From an uncultured Bacteriovorax sp. (lineage in GTDB: Bacteria > Bdellovibrionota > Bacteriovoracia > Bacteriovoracales > Bacteriovoracaceae), in assembly GCA_946482295.1 (NCBI GenBank), contig CAMLRB010000064.1:1-16384 (forward strand): DNA of 16,384 nt, in the 5' to 3' direction. Positions 6,844-16,384 of the stretch are shown here, piece by piece. The notes below the pieces were generated by a model. It saw nothing but the letters and a program-made list of their open reading frames with translations, had not been told where the DNA came from and made no database searches. The translations under genes and the position numbers were made by a program. Every line of letters begins with the position of its first letter. The stretch's first letter is position 1.

Positions 6844-7611
6844 TTAGCCTCTGATTGCTCTTTGGTTTTCACGAGCAACAGCGACATTAGATTTTAAATC
6901 CATTGAAGAGGCGATCGCTCCAAAACGTCTTTCACGTTTTGATACGAGATCTAGGATTTCAGTAAATTCTTCAGCTGAAAAATCCGGCCATTTTGTATGT
7001 GTGAAAAACATTTCAGCGTAAGCAATCTGCCAAAGCATGAAATTTGAAATGCGATGATCTCCACCTGTGCGAATAAGTAAATCAACATCACCTAGATCAG
7101 GAATCATCAAATATTCATTGAGCATTTCATCTGTAATTTCTTTTCCTGGATTTTCCTTCATGAATCGATTTACAGCAGAAGTGATTTCTCCTCTACCACC
7201 GTACCCGAAAGCAAAAGTCAGTTTTAAACCAGTGTGATGTTCAGTTTCTTTTTCAAGTAGAGCGATGAGATTTTTAGTTTGTTCTGGAAGATTTGTAATA
7301 TCTCCCATGATTTTGAAACGGATATTATTGGAGAGAATTCTCATTCTCTCCTTTCTTAAAAATTTATAAAGAAGATTAAATAGAACTCGGACCTCAGTTT
7401 GCGGACGACACCAGTTCTCGGTTGAAAACGCGTACATAGTAAGCGCCTTCACGCCCATATCGTCTGCAGCTTGAACGATGTCTGAAACAACGGCTGTTCC
7501 ACGAACGTGGCCCCAAACGCGAGGATGCGAACGCATTTTTGCCCAACGACCATTGCCATCCATGATCACAGCTACGTGTTTAATTTTTTGCTGATCTGAG
7601 TTCAAGTTCAC
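6844..7611 (-). CDS. uppS: Undecaprenyl diphosphate synthase (cis-prenyltransferase) UppS
   Basis: Extends farnesyl diphosphate to the C55 carrier lipid for peptidoglycan and other envelope polymers. Motif Met-Asp18-Gly-Asn-Gly-Arg-Trp at the N-terminus holds the Mg-binding Asp, and the basic and Tyr-Gly-Gly-Arg-Gly-Glu regions are present (136-142). The late motif reads Arg181-Thr-Gly-Gly-Asp-His-Arg187-Ile-Ser-Asn, then Glu200. The usual Glu in this motif is Asp185 here, a conservative change. Length 255 is normal. The GTG at 7611 gives the listed start, 5 nt after the frr stop. A TTG two codons on (7605) has a better distance to the GGGGTGA stretch and could be the true start. Confidence 0.94.
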   Translation of the reverse strand: MNLNSDQQKIKHVAVIMDGNGRWAKMRSHPRVWGHVRGTAVVSDIVQAADDMGVKALTMYAFSTENWCRPQTEVRVLFNLLYKFLRKERMRILSNNIRFKIMGDITNLPEQTKNLIALLEKETEHHTGLKLTFAFGYGGRGEITSAVNRFMKENPGKEITDEMLNEYLMIPDLGDVDLLIRTGGDHRISNFMLWQIAYAEMFFTHTKWPDFSAEEFTEILDLVSKRERRFGAIASSMDLKSNVAVARENQRAIRG

Positions 7612-7616
7612 CCCAA

Positions 7617-8174
7617 TTAAATGGCAAGTACTTCTTTTTCTTTGTTCGCAATAACAGTATCAATTTCTTTGGTGAACTTATCAGTTATATTTTGAATTTC
7701 TGTTTGAATCTTTTTTGATTCATCTTCAGAAATCTTTTTATCTTTTTCTGCTTTTTTTACAGCATCGTTTTGATCGCGACGAAGATTTCTCAAAATAACT
7801 TTTGAGTCTTCACCAATTTTTTTAATTTCTTTCGCGATATCTTTTCTTTTATCTTCAGTGAGTGAAGGAAAATTCAAACGAACAAAGTTACCATCGTTCG
7901 TTGGAGTTACACCTAAGTTCGCAGCGAAAATTGCTTTTTCAATAGCTGCAATCATCGTTTTGTCGAATGGTTGAATTTGTAAAAGACGAGCTTCAGGAGT
8001 TGAAATTTGTCCTAATTGAGAGATTGGGCTGAGTGATCCGTAATACTCAACTTGAACACCATCAAGAATGTTAGCTGACGCTCTTCCTGTACGAACTTTT
8101 GTTAATTGGTGCTTAAGTGAATCAACAGCTTTTTTCATCGAATCGTTTAATGAAGTTTTAATTTCATTCATCAT
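7617..8174 (-). CDS. frr: Ribosome recycling factor
   Basis: Works with EF-G to split post-termination ribosomes. The 185-residue length matches the family, and the full pattern is seen: Lys-Val-Arg-Thr-Gly-Arg-Ala near residue 30, Val-Glu-Tyr-Tyr-Gly-Ser, Leu-Leu-Gln-Ile-Gln-Pro-Phe-Asp, Pro-Thr-Asn-Asp-Gly near residue 96, and a long charged C-terminal helix with Arg-Asn-Leu-Arg-Arg. The gene lies 12 nt after pyrH. Two adjacent ATGs (8174 and 8171) are both about 11-14 nt after AGGA, a slightly long spacing, so either may be used. Confidence 0.95.
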   Translation of the reverse strand: MMNEIKTSLNDSMKKAVDSLKHQLTKVRTGRASANILDGVQVEYYGSLSPISQLGQISTPEARLLQIQPFDKTMIAAIEKAIFAANLGVTPTNDGNFVRLNFPSLTEDKRKDIAKEIKKIGEDSKVILRNLRRDQNDAVKKAEKDKKISEDESKKIQTEIQNITDKFTKEIDTVIANKEKEVLAI

Positions 8175-8186
8175 AGCGAGTGTATC

Positions 8187-8897
8187 CTATTTATTAGTTA
8201 CTATTGTTCCAGTGTTATTTCCAAGTACAGCTTTTTTGATATTTCCTGTTTCAAACATATTGAAGACAAGAATATCTATGTCGTTATCCATACAAAGTGA
8301 AATGGCCGTTGAATCCATGACCTTAATGCCTTTATTTAAAACGTCCATAAAGTTCAGTTTATCAATTTTTACAGCATCTTTAAACTTCATTGGATCTTTA
8401 TCATAAATTCCATCAACTTTTGTAGCTTTCATGATGACATGTGCGTCAATTTCGTTAGCACGTAGAGCAGCCGCTGTATCTGTCGTGAAGTATGGGTTTC
8501 CTGTACCAGCAGCAAAAATAACAACACGCTTCTTCTCTAAATGTCTCACCGCACGACGTCTAATGTACGGTTCAGCGATCTCTTGCATATCGATTGCTGT
8601 GAGTACGCGAGTATTAATGCCATTTCTTTCTAAACTATCCTGAAGAGCGAGTGAATTGATGACAGTCGCAAGCATCCCCATGTGGTCAGATGTTGTTCTA
8701 TCCATTCCTACAGTGGCCCCAGCAACTCCACGGTGAATGTTTCCACCACCAATAACGATGGCCACTTCAACACCCATCGTTTGAAGTTCTTTAACTTCAC
8801 TTGAAATCATATTGAGAACTTCGAGAGAAATTCCGTGACCTTGGTCACCTGAAAGAGCTTCGCCAGAGAGCTTGAGAAGAATACGGTTATACTTCAT
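8187..8897 (-). CDS. pyrH: Uridylate kinase PyrH
   Basis: Bacterial UMP kinase, making UDP from UMP and ATP in pyrimidine supply. It belongs to the amino-acid kinase fold: Leu-Lys-Leu-Ser-Gly-Glu-Ala-Leu at residues 8-15, Gly-Gly-Gly-Asn at 50-53, [10 protein letters not shown] at 131-140, and Met-Asp-Ser-Thr-Ala at 194-198. The length of 236 is typical. AGGA lies seven bases before the ATG. An intrinsic terminator stands between tsf and this gene, so expression depends on readthrough or on an unseen promoter. Its Shine-Dalgarno can pair with the terminator's U-tract (see separate entry). Confidence 0.95.
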   Translation of the reverse strand: MKYNRILLKLSGEALSGDQGHGISLEVLNMISSEVKELQTMGVEVAIVIGGGNIHRGVAGATVGMDRTTSDHMGMLATVINSLALQDSLERNGINTRVLTAIDMQEIAEPYIRRRAVRHLEKKRVVIFAAGTGNPYFTTDTAAALRANEIDAHVIMKATKVDGIYDKDPMKFKDAVKIDKLNFMDVLNKGIKVMDSTAISLCMDNDIDILVFNMFETGNIKKAVLGNNTGTIVTNK

Positions 8898-8904
8898 TCG
8901 ATTT

Positions 8905-8926
8905 CCTTTTTTAGGTAAAAAAAAGG
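8905..8926 (-). promoter_or_regulatory. Possible hairpin sequestering the pyrH ribosome-binding site
   Basis: On the minus strand, CC plus six T (8919-8926) can pair with six A plus GG (8905-8912) across a six-base loop. The A-rich arm contains the pyrH Shine-Dalgarno. This pairing uses the U-tract and last stem bases of the preceding terminator, so the two structures are mutually exclusive. The stem is nearly all A-U and therefore weak. Confidence 0.35.
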
Positions 8927-8945
8927 GGCCTTTAAAAGCCCCTTT
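8917..8945 (-). terminator. Intrinsic terminator after tsf
   Basis: Minus-strand hairpin with an 8-bp perfect stem (8938-8945 with 8922-8929, AAAGGGGC with GCCCCTTT) and an 8-base loop, running into a tract of T (8917-8924). It begins 19 bp after the tsf stop and ends 19 bp before the pyrH ATG. It should reduce transcription of pyrH and all genes to its left relative to rpsB-tsf. Confidence 0.88.
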
Positions 8946-8964
8946 ATGTTGTTAGTGAATGGAA

Positions 8965-9621
8965 TTAGTGTTGTCCACCAGTCATTTTGGCAACCTCTGC
9001 TGCGAAGTCATCAACTTTCTTCTCAATACCTTCTCCAAGGTTGAATTTTACAAATCTTCTTACGTCGATTTTTTCTCCAACTTTGATTGTTAGTTCATTG
9101 ATTAGATCTTGAACTGAAATGTCTGGGTTCTTAACAAATTTTTGATCAAGAAGACAAACTTCACTCGCGAGCTTCTTAACTTTTCCTTCTACGATCTTAG
9201 AGATCATGTTTTCTGGTTTTCCTTCTTCTTTCAATTGAGCAGTGTAGATAGCTACTTCTCTATCAACGAAAGCTTGATCCATTTCAGAAGCTCTTACGAA
9301 CTTTGGATCAGCAGCAGCTACATGCATAGCTACGTCTTTTACGAAAGTTTGGAAATCTTCTGATTTAGCTACGAAATCTGTTTCGCAGTTAACTTCAACC
9401 ATAACTCCAAGGCGTCCACCGTGGATGTATGAACCAATCGCGCCTTCAGCAGCAACACGAGTTTGCTTCTTTTGAGCAGCAGCTAGTCCTTTTTGTCTTA
9501 GGAAGTCGATTGCTTTTTCAAGATCGCCGTTTGTTTCCCCAAGAGCTTTTTTACAGTCCATCATTCCAGCGCCTGTTTTTTCTCTTAATTCAGAAACAAG
9601 CTTTGCAGTAATTTGAGTCAT
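8965..9621 (-). CDS. tsf: Translation elongation factor Ts
   Basis: Nucleotide exchange factor for EF-Tu. The N-terminal UBA-like domain (residues 1-55) with Leu-Arg-Glu-Lys-Thr-Gly-Ala-Gly-Met-Met-Asp-Cys-Lys-Lys-Ala-Leu is highly typical, and the Thr-Asp-Phe-Val motif that inserts into EF-Tu is at residues 81-84. At 218 residues it is shorter than the E. coli protein (283) because of a reduced core domain, as seen in several other lineages. AGAGGA stands six bases before the ATG. The gene follows rpsB by 41 bp, in the conserved rpsB-tsf pair, and is followed by an intrinsic terminator. Confidence 0.96.
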   Translation of the reverse strand: MTQITAKLVSELREKTGAGMMDCKKALGETNGDLEKAIDFLRQKGLAAAQKKQTRVAAEGAIGSYIHGGRLGVMVEVNCETDFVAKSEDFQTFVKDVAMHVAAADPKFVRASEMDQAFVDREVAIYTAQLKEEGKPENMISKIVEGKVKKLASEVCLLDQKFVKNPDISVQDLINELTIKVGEKIDVRRFVKFNLGEGIEKKVDDFAAEVAKMTGGQH

Positions 9622-9662
9622 ATAATTCCTCTAAAAATTAAAAGTTTTAAATCTTATTCGGC

Positions 9663-10460
9663 TTATTCTTCGTCAACAAGGTCGATATCTTTTTCGTACT
9701 TGCTGATGATTTCTTTTTCAAGAGCAACGTCACGAGAAGAATCTTTTGTCCCTTTTTCAAGTTTATTGTTCTTCTTAGCGATGTTGATACCTTCAGCTAC
9801 AGAGTTAGCGAAGTATTCTGTGAACATAGAAACAGACTTGATCGCGTCGTCGTTACCTGGAACAACATAGTCAACACCAGTTGGATCACAGTTTGTATCA
9901 GTGATAGCTACAACAGGAATCCCTAGGTTGTTAGCTTCTTGAATAGCAATTCTTTCGTTGTTTGGATCGATAACGAAAAGAGCTCCTGGAAGCTTTCTCA
10001 TTTCTTTAATCCCACCAAGAACTTTTTCAAGTTTGATAACTTCTTTCTCGATGTTGATTCTTTCTTTCTTAGTTAGAAGACCGAAATCTCCAGTTTCTTT
10101 CATTTTTTCTACTTTGCGAATTTTATCAACTGAAAGAGCTACAGTTTTGTAGTTCGTAAGCATTCCACCTAACCAACGTGAAGTTACATAGTAAGCTCCA
10201 CAGTCTTGAGCTGCTTTAGAAACAACGTCAGCTGCTTGTCTTTTTGTACCAACGAAAAGGATAGGTTTCCCTTCGCCAGCAGTTCTTTTTAGGAATTCGT
10301 AAGCGTCTTTTGCAAGAGGAATAGTTTTAGCAAGATCGATAATGTAAATACCGTTCTTCTCACCATAAACGTATTTCTTCATTTTTGGGTTCCACTTTTC
10401 AGTCTGGTGACCGAAGTGTGCGCCTGCTTCTAGCAAGCCTTTTAGATTCAATTCTGACAT
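9663..10460 (-). CDS. rpsB: Small ribosomal subunit protein uS2
   Basis: Component of the 30S head-body junction. The N-terminus carries the family pattern Leu-Leu-Glu-Ala-Gly-Ala-His-Phe-Gly-His at residues 9-18, followed by Asn-Pro-Lys-Met and Tyr-Ile-Ile-Asp-Leu. Phe-Val-Gly-Thr-Lys-Arg-Gln and Arg-Trp-Leu-Gly-Gly-Met-Leu-Thr-Asn also match. The 265-residue protein ends in an acidic tail. The ATG at 10460 has GGAG five bases upstream; the frame extends further upstream to 10571, but those 37 codons are the untranslated leader. A structured leader and candidate promoter precede it. Confidence 0.96.
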   Translation of the reverse strand: MSELNLKGLLEAGAHFGHQTEKWNPKMKKYVYGEKNGIYIIDLAKTIPLAKDAYEFLKRTAGEGKPILFVGTKRQAADVVSKAAQDCGAYYVTSRWLGGMLTNYKTVALSVDKIRKVEKMKETGDFGLLTKKERINIEKEVIKLEKVLGGIKEMRKLPGALFVIDPNNERIAIQEANNLGIPVVAITDTNCDPTGVDYVVPGNDDAIKSVSMFTEYFANSVAEGINIAKKNNKLEKGTKDSSRDVALEKEIISKYEKDIDLVDEE

Positions 10461-10469
10461 AGAGACTCC

Positions 10470-10539
10470 GTTGGTTAATCGAATTGTCTGTGAGCCATTA
10501 AAATTTTCATTAATGGACCAACATTTCAGACAACTGAAA
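10470..10539 (-). promoter_or_regulatory. Structured rpsB leader, possible S2 autoregulatory element
   Basis: The leader can form several exact pairings: a local hairpin TTTCAG/CTGAAA (10524-10539); a hairpin CCATTA/TAATGG (10495-10516); a long-range helix TTGTCTG/CAGACAA (10527-10533 with 10484-10490); and GTTGGT/ACCAAC (10517-10522 with 10470-10475). The last two cross, giving a pseudoknot, and the final arm abuts the GGAG of the rpsB Shine-Dalgarno (10466-10469). The 7-bp helix competes with the first hairpin. In E. coli, S2 represses rpsB-tsf through its leader; the same role here is inferred, not shown. Confidence 0.5.
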
Positions 10540-10555
10540 TTATTAATGAGCTGAA

Positions 10556-10584
10556 GTGATAACACACGCACCTAAAATAGGCAA
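10556..10584 (-). promoter_or_regulatory. Candidate sigma70-type promoter for rpsB-tsf
   Basis: Minus strand TTGCCT (10579-10584) and TATCAC (10556-10561), separated by 17 bp; each hexamer matches four of six consensus positions. It sits between ftsK and rpsB and would give a leader of about 88 nt. No clear terminator separates ftsK from rpsB, so readthrough from ftsK is also possible. Confidence 0.45.
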
Positions 10585-10616
10585 TGAATTACCACTTTTC
10601 GCCTGTGAAAATGCGA

Positions 10617-12980
10617 TTAAGTCAGGCTCTCTGACCCCATGAGAACTTTACGCGGTTTTGAGCCTTGCGCTGGCCCAACAACCCCTTTTGCTTCCATTTC
10701 TTCAATAAGATTTGCAGCGCGATTGTAACCAACACCTAAACGTCTTTGAAGCAGTGAAGCACTAGCAGATCTATGTTCAAGAACGACTTTTACGGCCTCT
10801 TCATATTTATCATCTTTTCCGCCGGCCGATTCGCCATCACGAGTCGCAACCGTAGTCACTGCCTCTTCTTCCCCTCCATTCTCCAAAAACTCCATGACAT
10901 TTGGATCAAATGTAGGCGCCATTTCTGAAAGTTTTTCGGCAAGGGCTTCAATTTCTGTTTCTTCAATATACGCCGAGTGAATACGAGTCGTATCTACCCC
11001 TTGTTTATAGAGCATATCCCCTTTTCCAAGAAGTTTTTCTGCTCCCATTGCATTCAGAATTGTTCTAGAATCCGTCGAGCTCGTTACACGGAAGGAAACA
11101 CGTGTAGGGAAATTTGATTTAATAAGACCCGTGATTACGTCAACAGAAGGTCTCTGAGTAGCAAGCATGAGGTGAATCCCTGCTGCTCTGGCCTTCGCGG
11201 CTAAACGACAAATGTGAGTTTCAATTTCTTTCCCTTTTTGAGTAAGGATTAAATCTGCAAACTCATCCACGATAATAACGATGTATGGAAGCTCATACGA
11301 TTCATCACTCGTGTATTCATAAAATTTTCTAATTTTATCGATCGCTGGTCCTCCAGCATTCTTTAATTTGTGATTGAAACCTTCAATGTTTCTCACCCCA
11401 AATTCCGACATGATCGAATATCTTCTTTCCATTTCCTGACAGGCCCAAAGAAGAGCTGTCGCTGCGGTTTTTGCCTCTGTAATAACCGGCATAATCAAAT
11501 GTGGAAGACGAGCGTATAGAGCAAGTTCCAATTGTTTTGGGTCAATTAAAATAAGTTTCATCTGATTAGGTGACTTCTTTATCAAGAGTGAAACAAGAAC
11601 CGAATTGATGAACACCGACTTACCAGCACCAGTTGATCCGGCAACAAGCATGTGAGGCATCGAAGCTAAATCTACAACGACTGGTTCACCAAACGCATCT
11701 TTTCCCATGGCAAGCGGAAGTTGATGAGCTGTATTTGTAAAATCTTTCGTGCTGATAATTTCGTCTAAGAAAATAAAATCACGTGGATTTCTTGGAACCT
11801 CAATCCCTACTGTGGTTCTTCCTTTCATTGGGTAAACCATACGAATTGGTGCCCCAGAAAGAGCGAGTGATAAATCTTCTGCGATTGAAGTTAATCGCGA
11901 AACTTTTTCCCCTGGACCAAGTTCCCATTCAAAAGTATCAACCACAGGCCCCTTAAGAACGTTGATGATTTGTCCTTGAATTTTAAACTCGCCGAGCTTG
12001 GCTTGAATCTTAGTAATGATGTCGTGGAAGTATTTATCTTCCGGCTGATTAAATTTCGTCTCAGTTTTTCTCTGAGCTCCCATTTTTACGAGATTGAAGT
12101 AACTATCCTCATCGAATGACTGAACTGTTTGATGAGCACGATTTGAGAAAGTTGAAATTTCAGATTCATCAACATATTCACCGTCATCCTCTACAACGTC
12201 TTCTTCAACCATCTCGATTTTTTTAATTTCGGCATAAGTTGAAATCGGTACAAGCTGAGTTGATGGCTCTTCTGCCCCCAAAATAATCGTTTCCGTTGAA
12301 GTTTCTTCAACTTTTTCTTGAGCTTTCATTTTTCGAGGAGCTGCAATTTCAAGTGTCTTTTCAGCTGGCATTTCCTCTTGTGCTACTTCCTCTGTCGCAG
12401 CTTTAGTTGGCCATTTTTCTTTAACAAACGAGAGATACTTTTCACTTAATTCGCGTGCTTTCATCACTGGCGTCTCAGTGTCGATATTGCGGATTTTTTC
12501 TGCGCCAGTTTTTACATGATCAACAAACTCTCCTCTAAAAGCGCCCCATAGAAAGGCAACAACAGAGAGAATCCATAATCCAAATAAAGAAAATGCTGAA
12601 AAAAATGTATCAACAACTTGATAGAGACCAGCTCCAATCAATGTTGGTTGTAAATAAAACGCTGTCGATAGTGAAAAGACGAGCAACGAGACGATGTTTA
12701 AAGCATCGATCCAATCAGCTCTTTTAGAAAAAATAAAAACATAAAAGGATGTGAATAAAACGAATGGGATAAAAACCCACGGACCAGTGTAGTAATTAAT
12801 GAAACCCAAAAGTGATGTTCCATAGTAAGCAAAGAATCCATGTGATGACGTAGATGAAATGGCGAGATAACTATCTGGCAAAGTATCTTGATAGTAGAAA
12901 ACGACGAGCGTCGCGATTGTTAGAAAGAAAAGAGCAAATAACTCATACTTAAGTATTTTAGTATTTAATTGGGTATTCAT
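10617..12980 (-). CDS. ftsK: DNA translocase FtsK/SpoIIIE
   Basis: Hexameric ATP-driven pump that moves chromosome DNA through the closing division septum. With the ATG at 12980 (AAGGA seven bases upstream) the protein is 787 residues. Domains in order: about four membrane helices (roughly 12-30, 55-85, 95-115, 122-148); an acidic, Glu-rich linker (about 150-300), much shorter than in E. coli FtsK; the alpha/beta motor with Walker A Gly-Ser-Thr-Gly-Ala-Gly-Lys-Ser at 448-455 and Walker B Ile-Ile-Val-Asp-Glu at about 569-573; and a C-terminal winged-helix gamma domain (about 725-780) with Leu-Gln-Arg-Arg-Leu-Gly-Val-Gly-Tyr-Asn-Arg-Ala, which reads chromosome-orienting sequences. The overall size resembles SpoIIIE. 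It lies between the rRNA operon terminator and rpsB. A GTG five codons earlier is the alternative start but lies in the Shine-Dalgarno. Confidence 0.95.
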   Translation of the reverse strand: MNTQLNTKILKYELFALFFLTIATLVVFYYQDTLPDSYLAISSTSSHGFFAYYGTSLLGFINYYTGPWVFIPFVLFTSFYVFIFSKRADWIDALNIVSLLVFSLSTAFYLQPTLIGAGLYQVVDTFFSAFSLFGLWILSVVAFLWGAFRGEFVDHVKTGAEKIRNIDTETPVMKARELSEKYLSFVKEKWPTKAATEEVAQEEMPAEKTLEIAAPRKMKAQEKVEETSTETIILGAEEPSTQLVPISTYAEIKKIEMVEEDVVEDDGEYVDESEISTFSNRAHQTVQSFDEDSYFNLVKMGAQRKTETKFNQPEDKYFHDIITKIQAKLGEFKIQGQIINVLKGPVVDTFEWELGPGEKVSRLTSIAEDLSLALSGAPIRMVYPMKGRTTVGIEVPRNPRDFIFLDEIISTKDFTNTAHQLPLAMGKDAFGEPVVVDLASMPHMLVAGSTGAGKSVFINSVLVSLLIKKSPNQMKLILIDPKQLELALYARLPHLIMPVITEAKTAATALLWACQEMERRYSIMSEFGVRNIEGFNHKLKNAGGPAIDKIRKFYEYTSDESYELPYIVIIVDEFADLILTQKGKEIETHICRLAAKARAAGIHLMLATQRPSVDVITGLIKSNFPTRVSFRVTSSTDSRTILNAMGAEKLLGKGDMLYKQGVDTTRIHSAYIEETEIEALAEKLSEMAPTFDPNVMEFLENGGEEEAVTTVATRDGESAGGKDDKYEEAVKVVLEHRSASASLLQRRLGVGYNRAANLIEEMEAKGVVGPAQGSKPRKVLMGSESLT

Positions 12981-13020
12981 GTCGTGATCCTTCACTCATT
13001 TAGAAAGTAAGCGTACTTAA

Positions 13021-13048
13021 ATTTTACATGATGTCGGACTAATTGGAA
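13021..13048 (-). promoter_or_regulatory. Weak candidate promoter for ftsK
   Basis: Minus strand TAAAAT (13021-13026), five of six matches to the -10 consensus, with TTCCAA (13043-13048) 16 bp upstream, three of six at the -35. It lies in the 80-bp gap between the rRNA terminator and ftsK. Because that terminator is strong, a promoter is needed here, but AT-rich sequence makes chance matches likely. Confidence 0.35.
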
Positions 13049-13060
13049 GAAGTAGAAATA

Positions 13061-13088
13061 AAAAACCCCGAACAAAGTCGGGGTTTTT
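13061..13088 (-). terminator. Intrinsic terminator of the rRNA operon
   Basis: Perfect 11-bp inverted repeat (13061-13071 with 13078-13088), with a CCCCGA/TCGGGG core and flanking A5/T5, and a six-base loop. On the minus strand it lies 10 bp after the 5S rRNA and ends in T-rich sequence. It is symmetric enough to work in both directions. Confidence 0.93.
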
Positions 13089-13098
13089 AAAAATAAGA

Positions 13099-13214
<116 letters not shown>

Positions 13215-13298
13215 AAACTGGTATATCTTAACAAATCGATTATAAATTTTTTAATGCTCGAGCTTTATATACACTCGCTCACTCAATTTCACAAATGC

Positions 13299-13344
13299 TT
13301 TTAACATTCACAAAACAAGATCAGATAAAAAAGAACCCATGTAA
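13299..13344 (-). repeat. 23S processing stem, 3' arm
   Basis: This segment just past the 23S 3' end is the reverse complement, with a few mismatches and a small gap, of 16330-16378 just before the 23S 5' end. Shared blocks include AACCCATGTAA and GATCAGATA. Together they form the long double-stranded stem expected to be cut by RNase III to release pre-23S. The rest of the 23S-5S spacer (13215-13298) is AT-rich and shows no gene. Confidence 0.75.
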
Positions 13345-13346
13345 TC

Positions 13347-16267
<2,921 letters not shown>

Positions 16268-16305
16268 AATTTTGTTATTAAGTAATTTTCTTAAATAATT
16301 TCAAA

Positions 16306-16328
16306 TAATGACTGCATTACGGTCATTA
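16306..16328 (-). repeat. Small hairpin in the 16S-23S spacer
   Basis: Perfect 7-bp inverted repeat TAATGAC/GTCATTA with a nine-base loop, between the processing stem and the 23S 5' end. It probably forms a local hairpin at the tip side of the pre-23S transcript. No tRNA gene is present in the visible part of the spacer (16268-16384). Confidence 0.5.
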
Positions 16329-16329
16329 C

Positions 16330-16378
16330 TTACATGGGTTCTCGTCTTCTATCTGATCCTGTTATGTCAATGTTAAAG
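16330..16378 (-). repeat. 23S processing stem, 5' arm
   Basis: Partner of 13299-13344. The two arms pair over more than 40 bases with scattered mismatches and a short gap near 16342-16345, enclosing the entire 23S sequence. Imperfect but compensating arms like these are normal for rRNA operons and support the mapped 23S limits. Confidence 0.75.
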
Positions 16379-16382
16379 AACA
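16371..16382 (-). promoter_or_regulatory. boxA-like antitermination element in the 16S-23S spacer
   Basis: Minus strand reads GTTCTTTAACA, close to the E. coli rRNA boxA (TGCTCTTTAACA). BoxA in the nascent RNA is bound by NusB-NusE (S10) and protects untranslated rRNA transcription from Rho. Its place before the 23S gene matches the spacer boxA of E. coli. It overlaps the outer end of the processing stem. Confidence 0.6.
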
Positions 16383-16384
16383 AA

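Noticed and set aside
8068..8643. Plus-strand open frames of 112 and 70 codons
   Set aside because: They are antisense shadows of frr and pyrH, whose protein motifs are unmistakable.
9142..10152. Plus-strand open frames of 60-85 codons opposite tsf and rpsB
   Set aside because: Antisense shadows of strongly conserved translation genes.
10461..10571. N-terminal extension of rpsB by 37 codons
   Set aside because: Not S2-like, contains the promoter candidate and structured leader, and a good Shine-Dalgarno serves the internal ATG.
10596..10616. Possible ftsK terminator (TTTTC/GAAAA pairing just after the stop)
   Set aside because: Short A-T-rich stem with no following T-tract; not a credible intrinsic terminator.
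16268..16384. tRNA gene in the 16S-23S spacer
   Set aside because: No T-loop GGTTCRA-type sequence or cloverleaf found in the visible 117 bases; any tRNA would lie beyond the right edge.

Overview
The window is a compact chromosomal segment of an AT-rich Gram-negative bacterium. Every supportable gene lies on the minus strand, so transcription runs from right to left. The outer-membrane-type beta-barrel protein, RseP, the gene order rpsB-tsf-pyrH-frr-uppS-cdsA-rseP and the E. coli-like rRNA spacer boxA point to a proteobacterium-like lineage. The style of the proteins and the FtsK / pssA / barrel neighbourhood suggest Bdellovibrionota (Bacteriovorax-like). That placement is an inference from general resemblance and was not tested by a search.

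Region by region, in the direction of transcription: (1) 16384-13061 is the distal part of an rRNA operon. It holds the end of the 16S-23S spacer with a boxA-like element and half of a long processing stem, a full 23S rRNA, a short spacer with the other half of the stem, the 5S rRNA and a strong intrinsic terminator. (2) 12980-10617 encodes an FtsK/SpoIIIE DNA translocase behind its own weak promoter candidate. (3) 10584-8917 is rpsB-tsf, with a candidate promoter, a structured rpsB leader and an intrinsic terminator after tsf. (4) 8897-652 is a tightly packed run: pyrH, frr, uppS, cdsA, rseP, tsaB, a psd-like gene, pssA, an unidentified outer-membrane beta-barrel gene and truA. Most junctions are 1-40 nt or overlap. 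(5) 561-1 is the N-terminal part of trigger factor, continuing beyond the left edge.

The genes form a translation plus envelope-biogenesis module: S2, EF-Ts and RRF for protein synthesis; UMP kinase for pyrimidine nucleotides; UppS for the undecaprenyl carrier; CdsA for CDP-diacylglycerol; PssA for phosphatidylserine; RseP for envelope proteolysis; TsaB and TruA for tRNA modification; trigger factor for nascent-chain folding. There are no genes on the plus strand, no tRNA genes, no mobile elements and no CRISPR array. No gene-free stretch exceeds 300 bases.

The most unusual observation is the psd-like gene beside pssA. It keeps the overall phosphatidylserine decarboxylase fold signature, but by hand alignment it has lost all three residues of the Asp-His-Ser self-processing triad, including the serine that becomes the pyruvoyl cofactor. 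It should not be annotated as an active decarboxylase without testing. Other points of interest are a pseudoknot-capable rpsB leader, a terminator and Shine-Dalgarno-sequestering hairpin pair in front of pyrH, and a compensated A2057-U2611 pair in the 23S rRNA peptide-exit-tunnel region.
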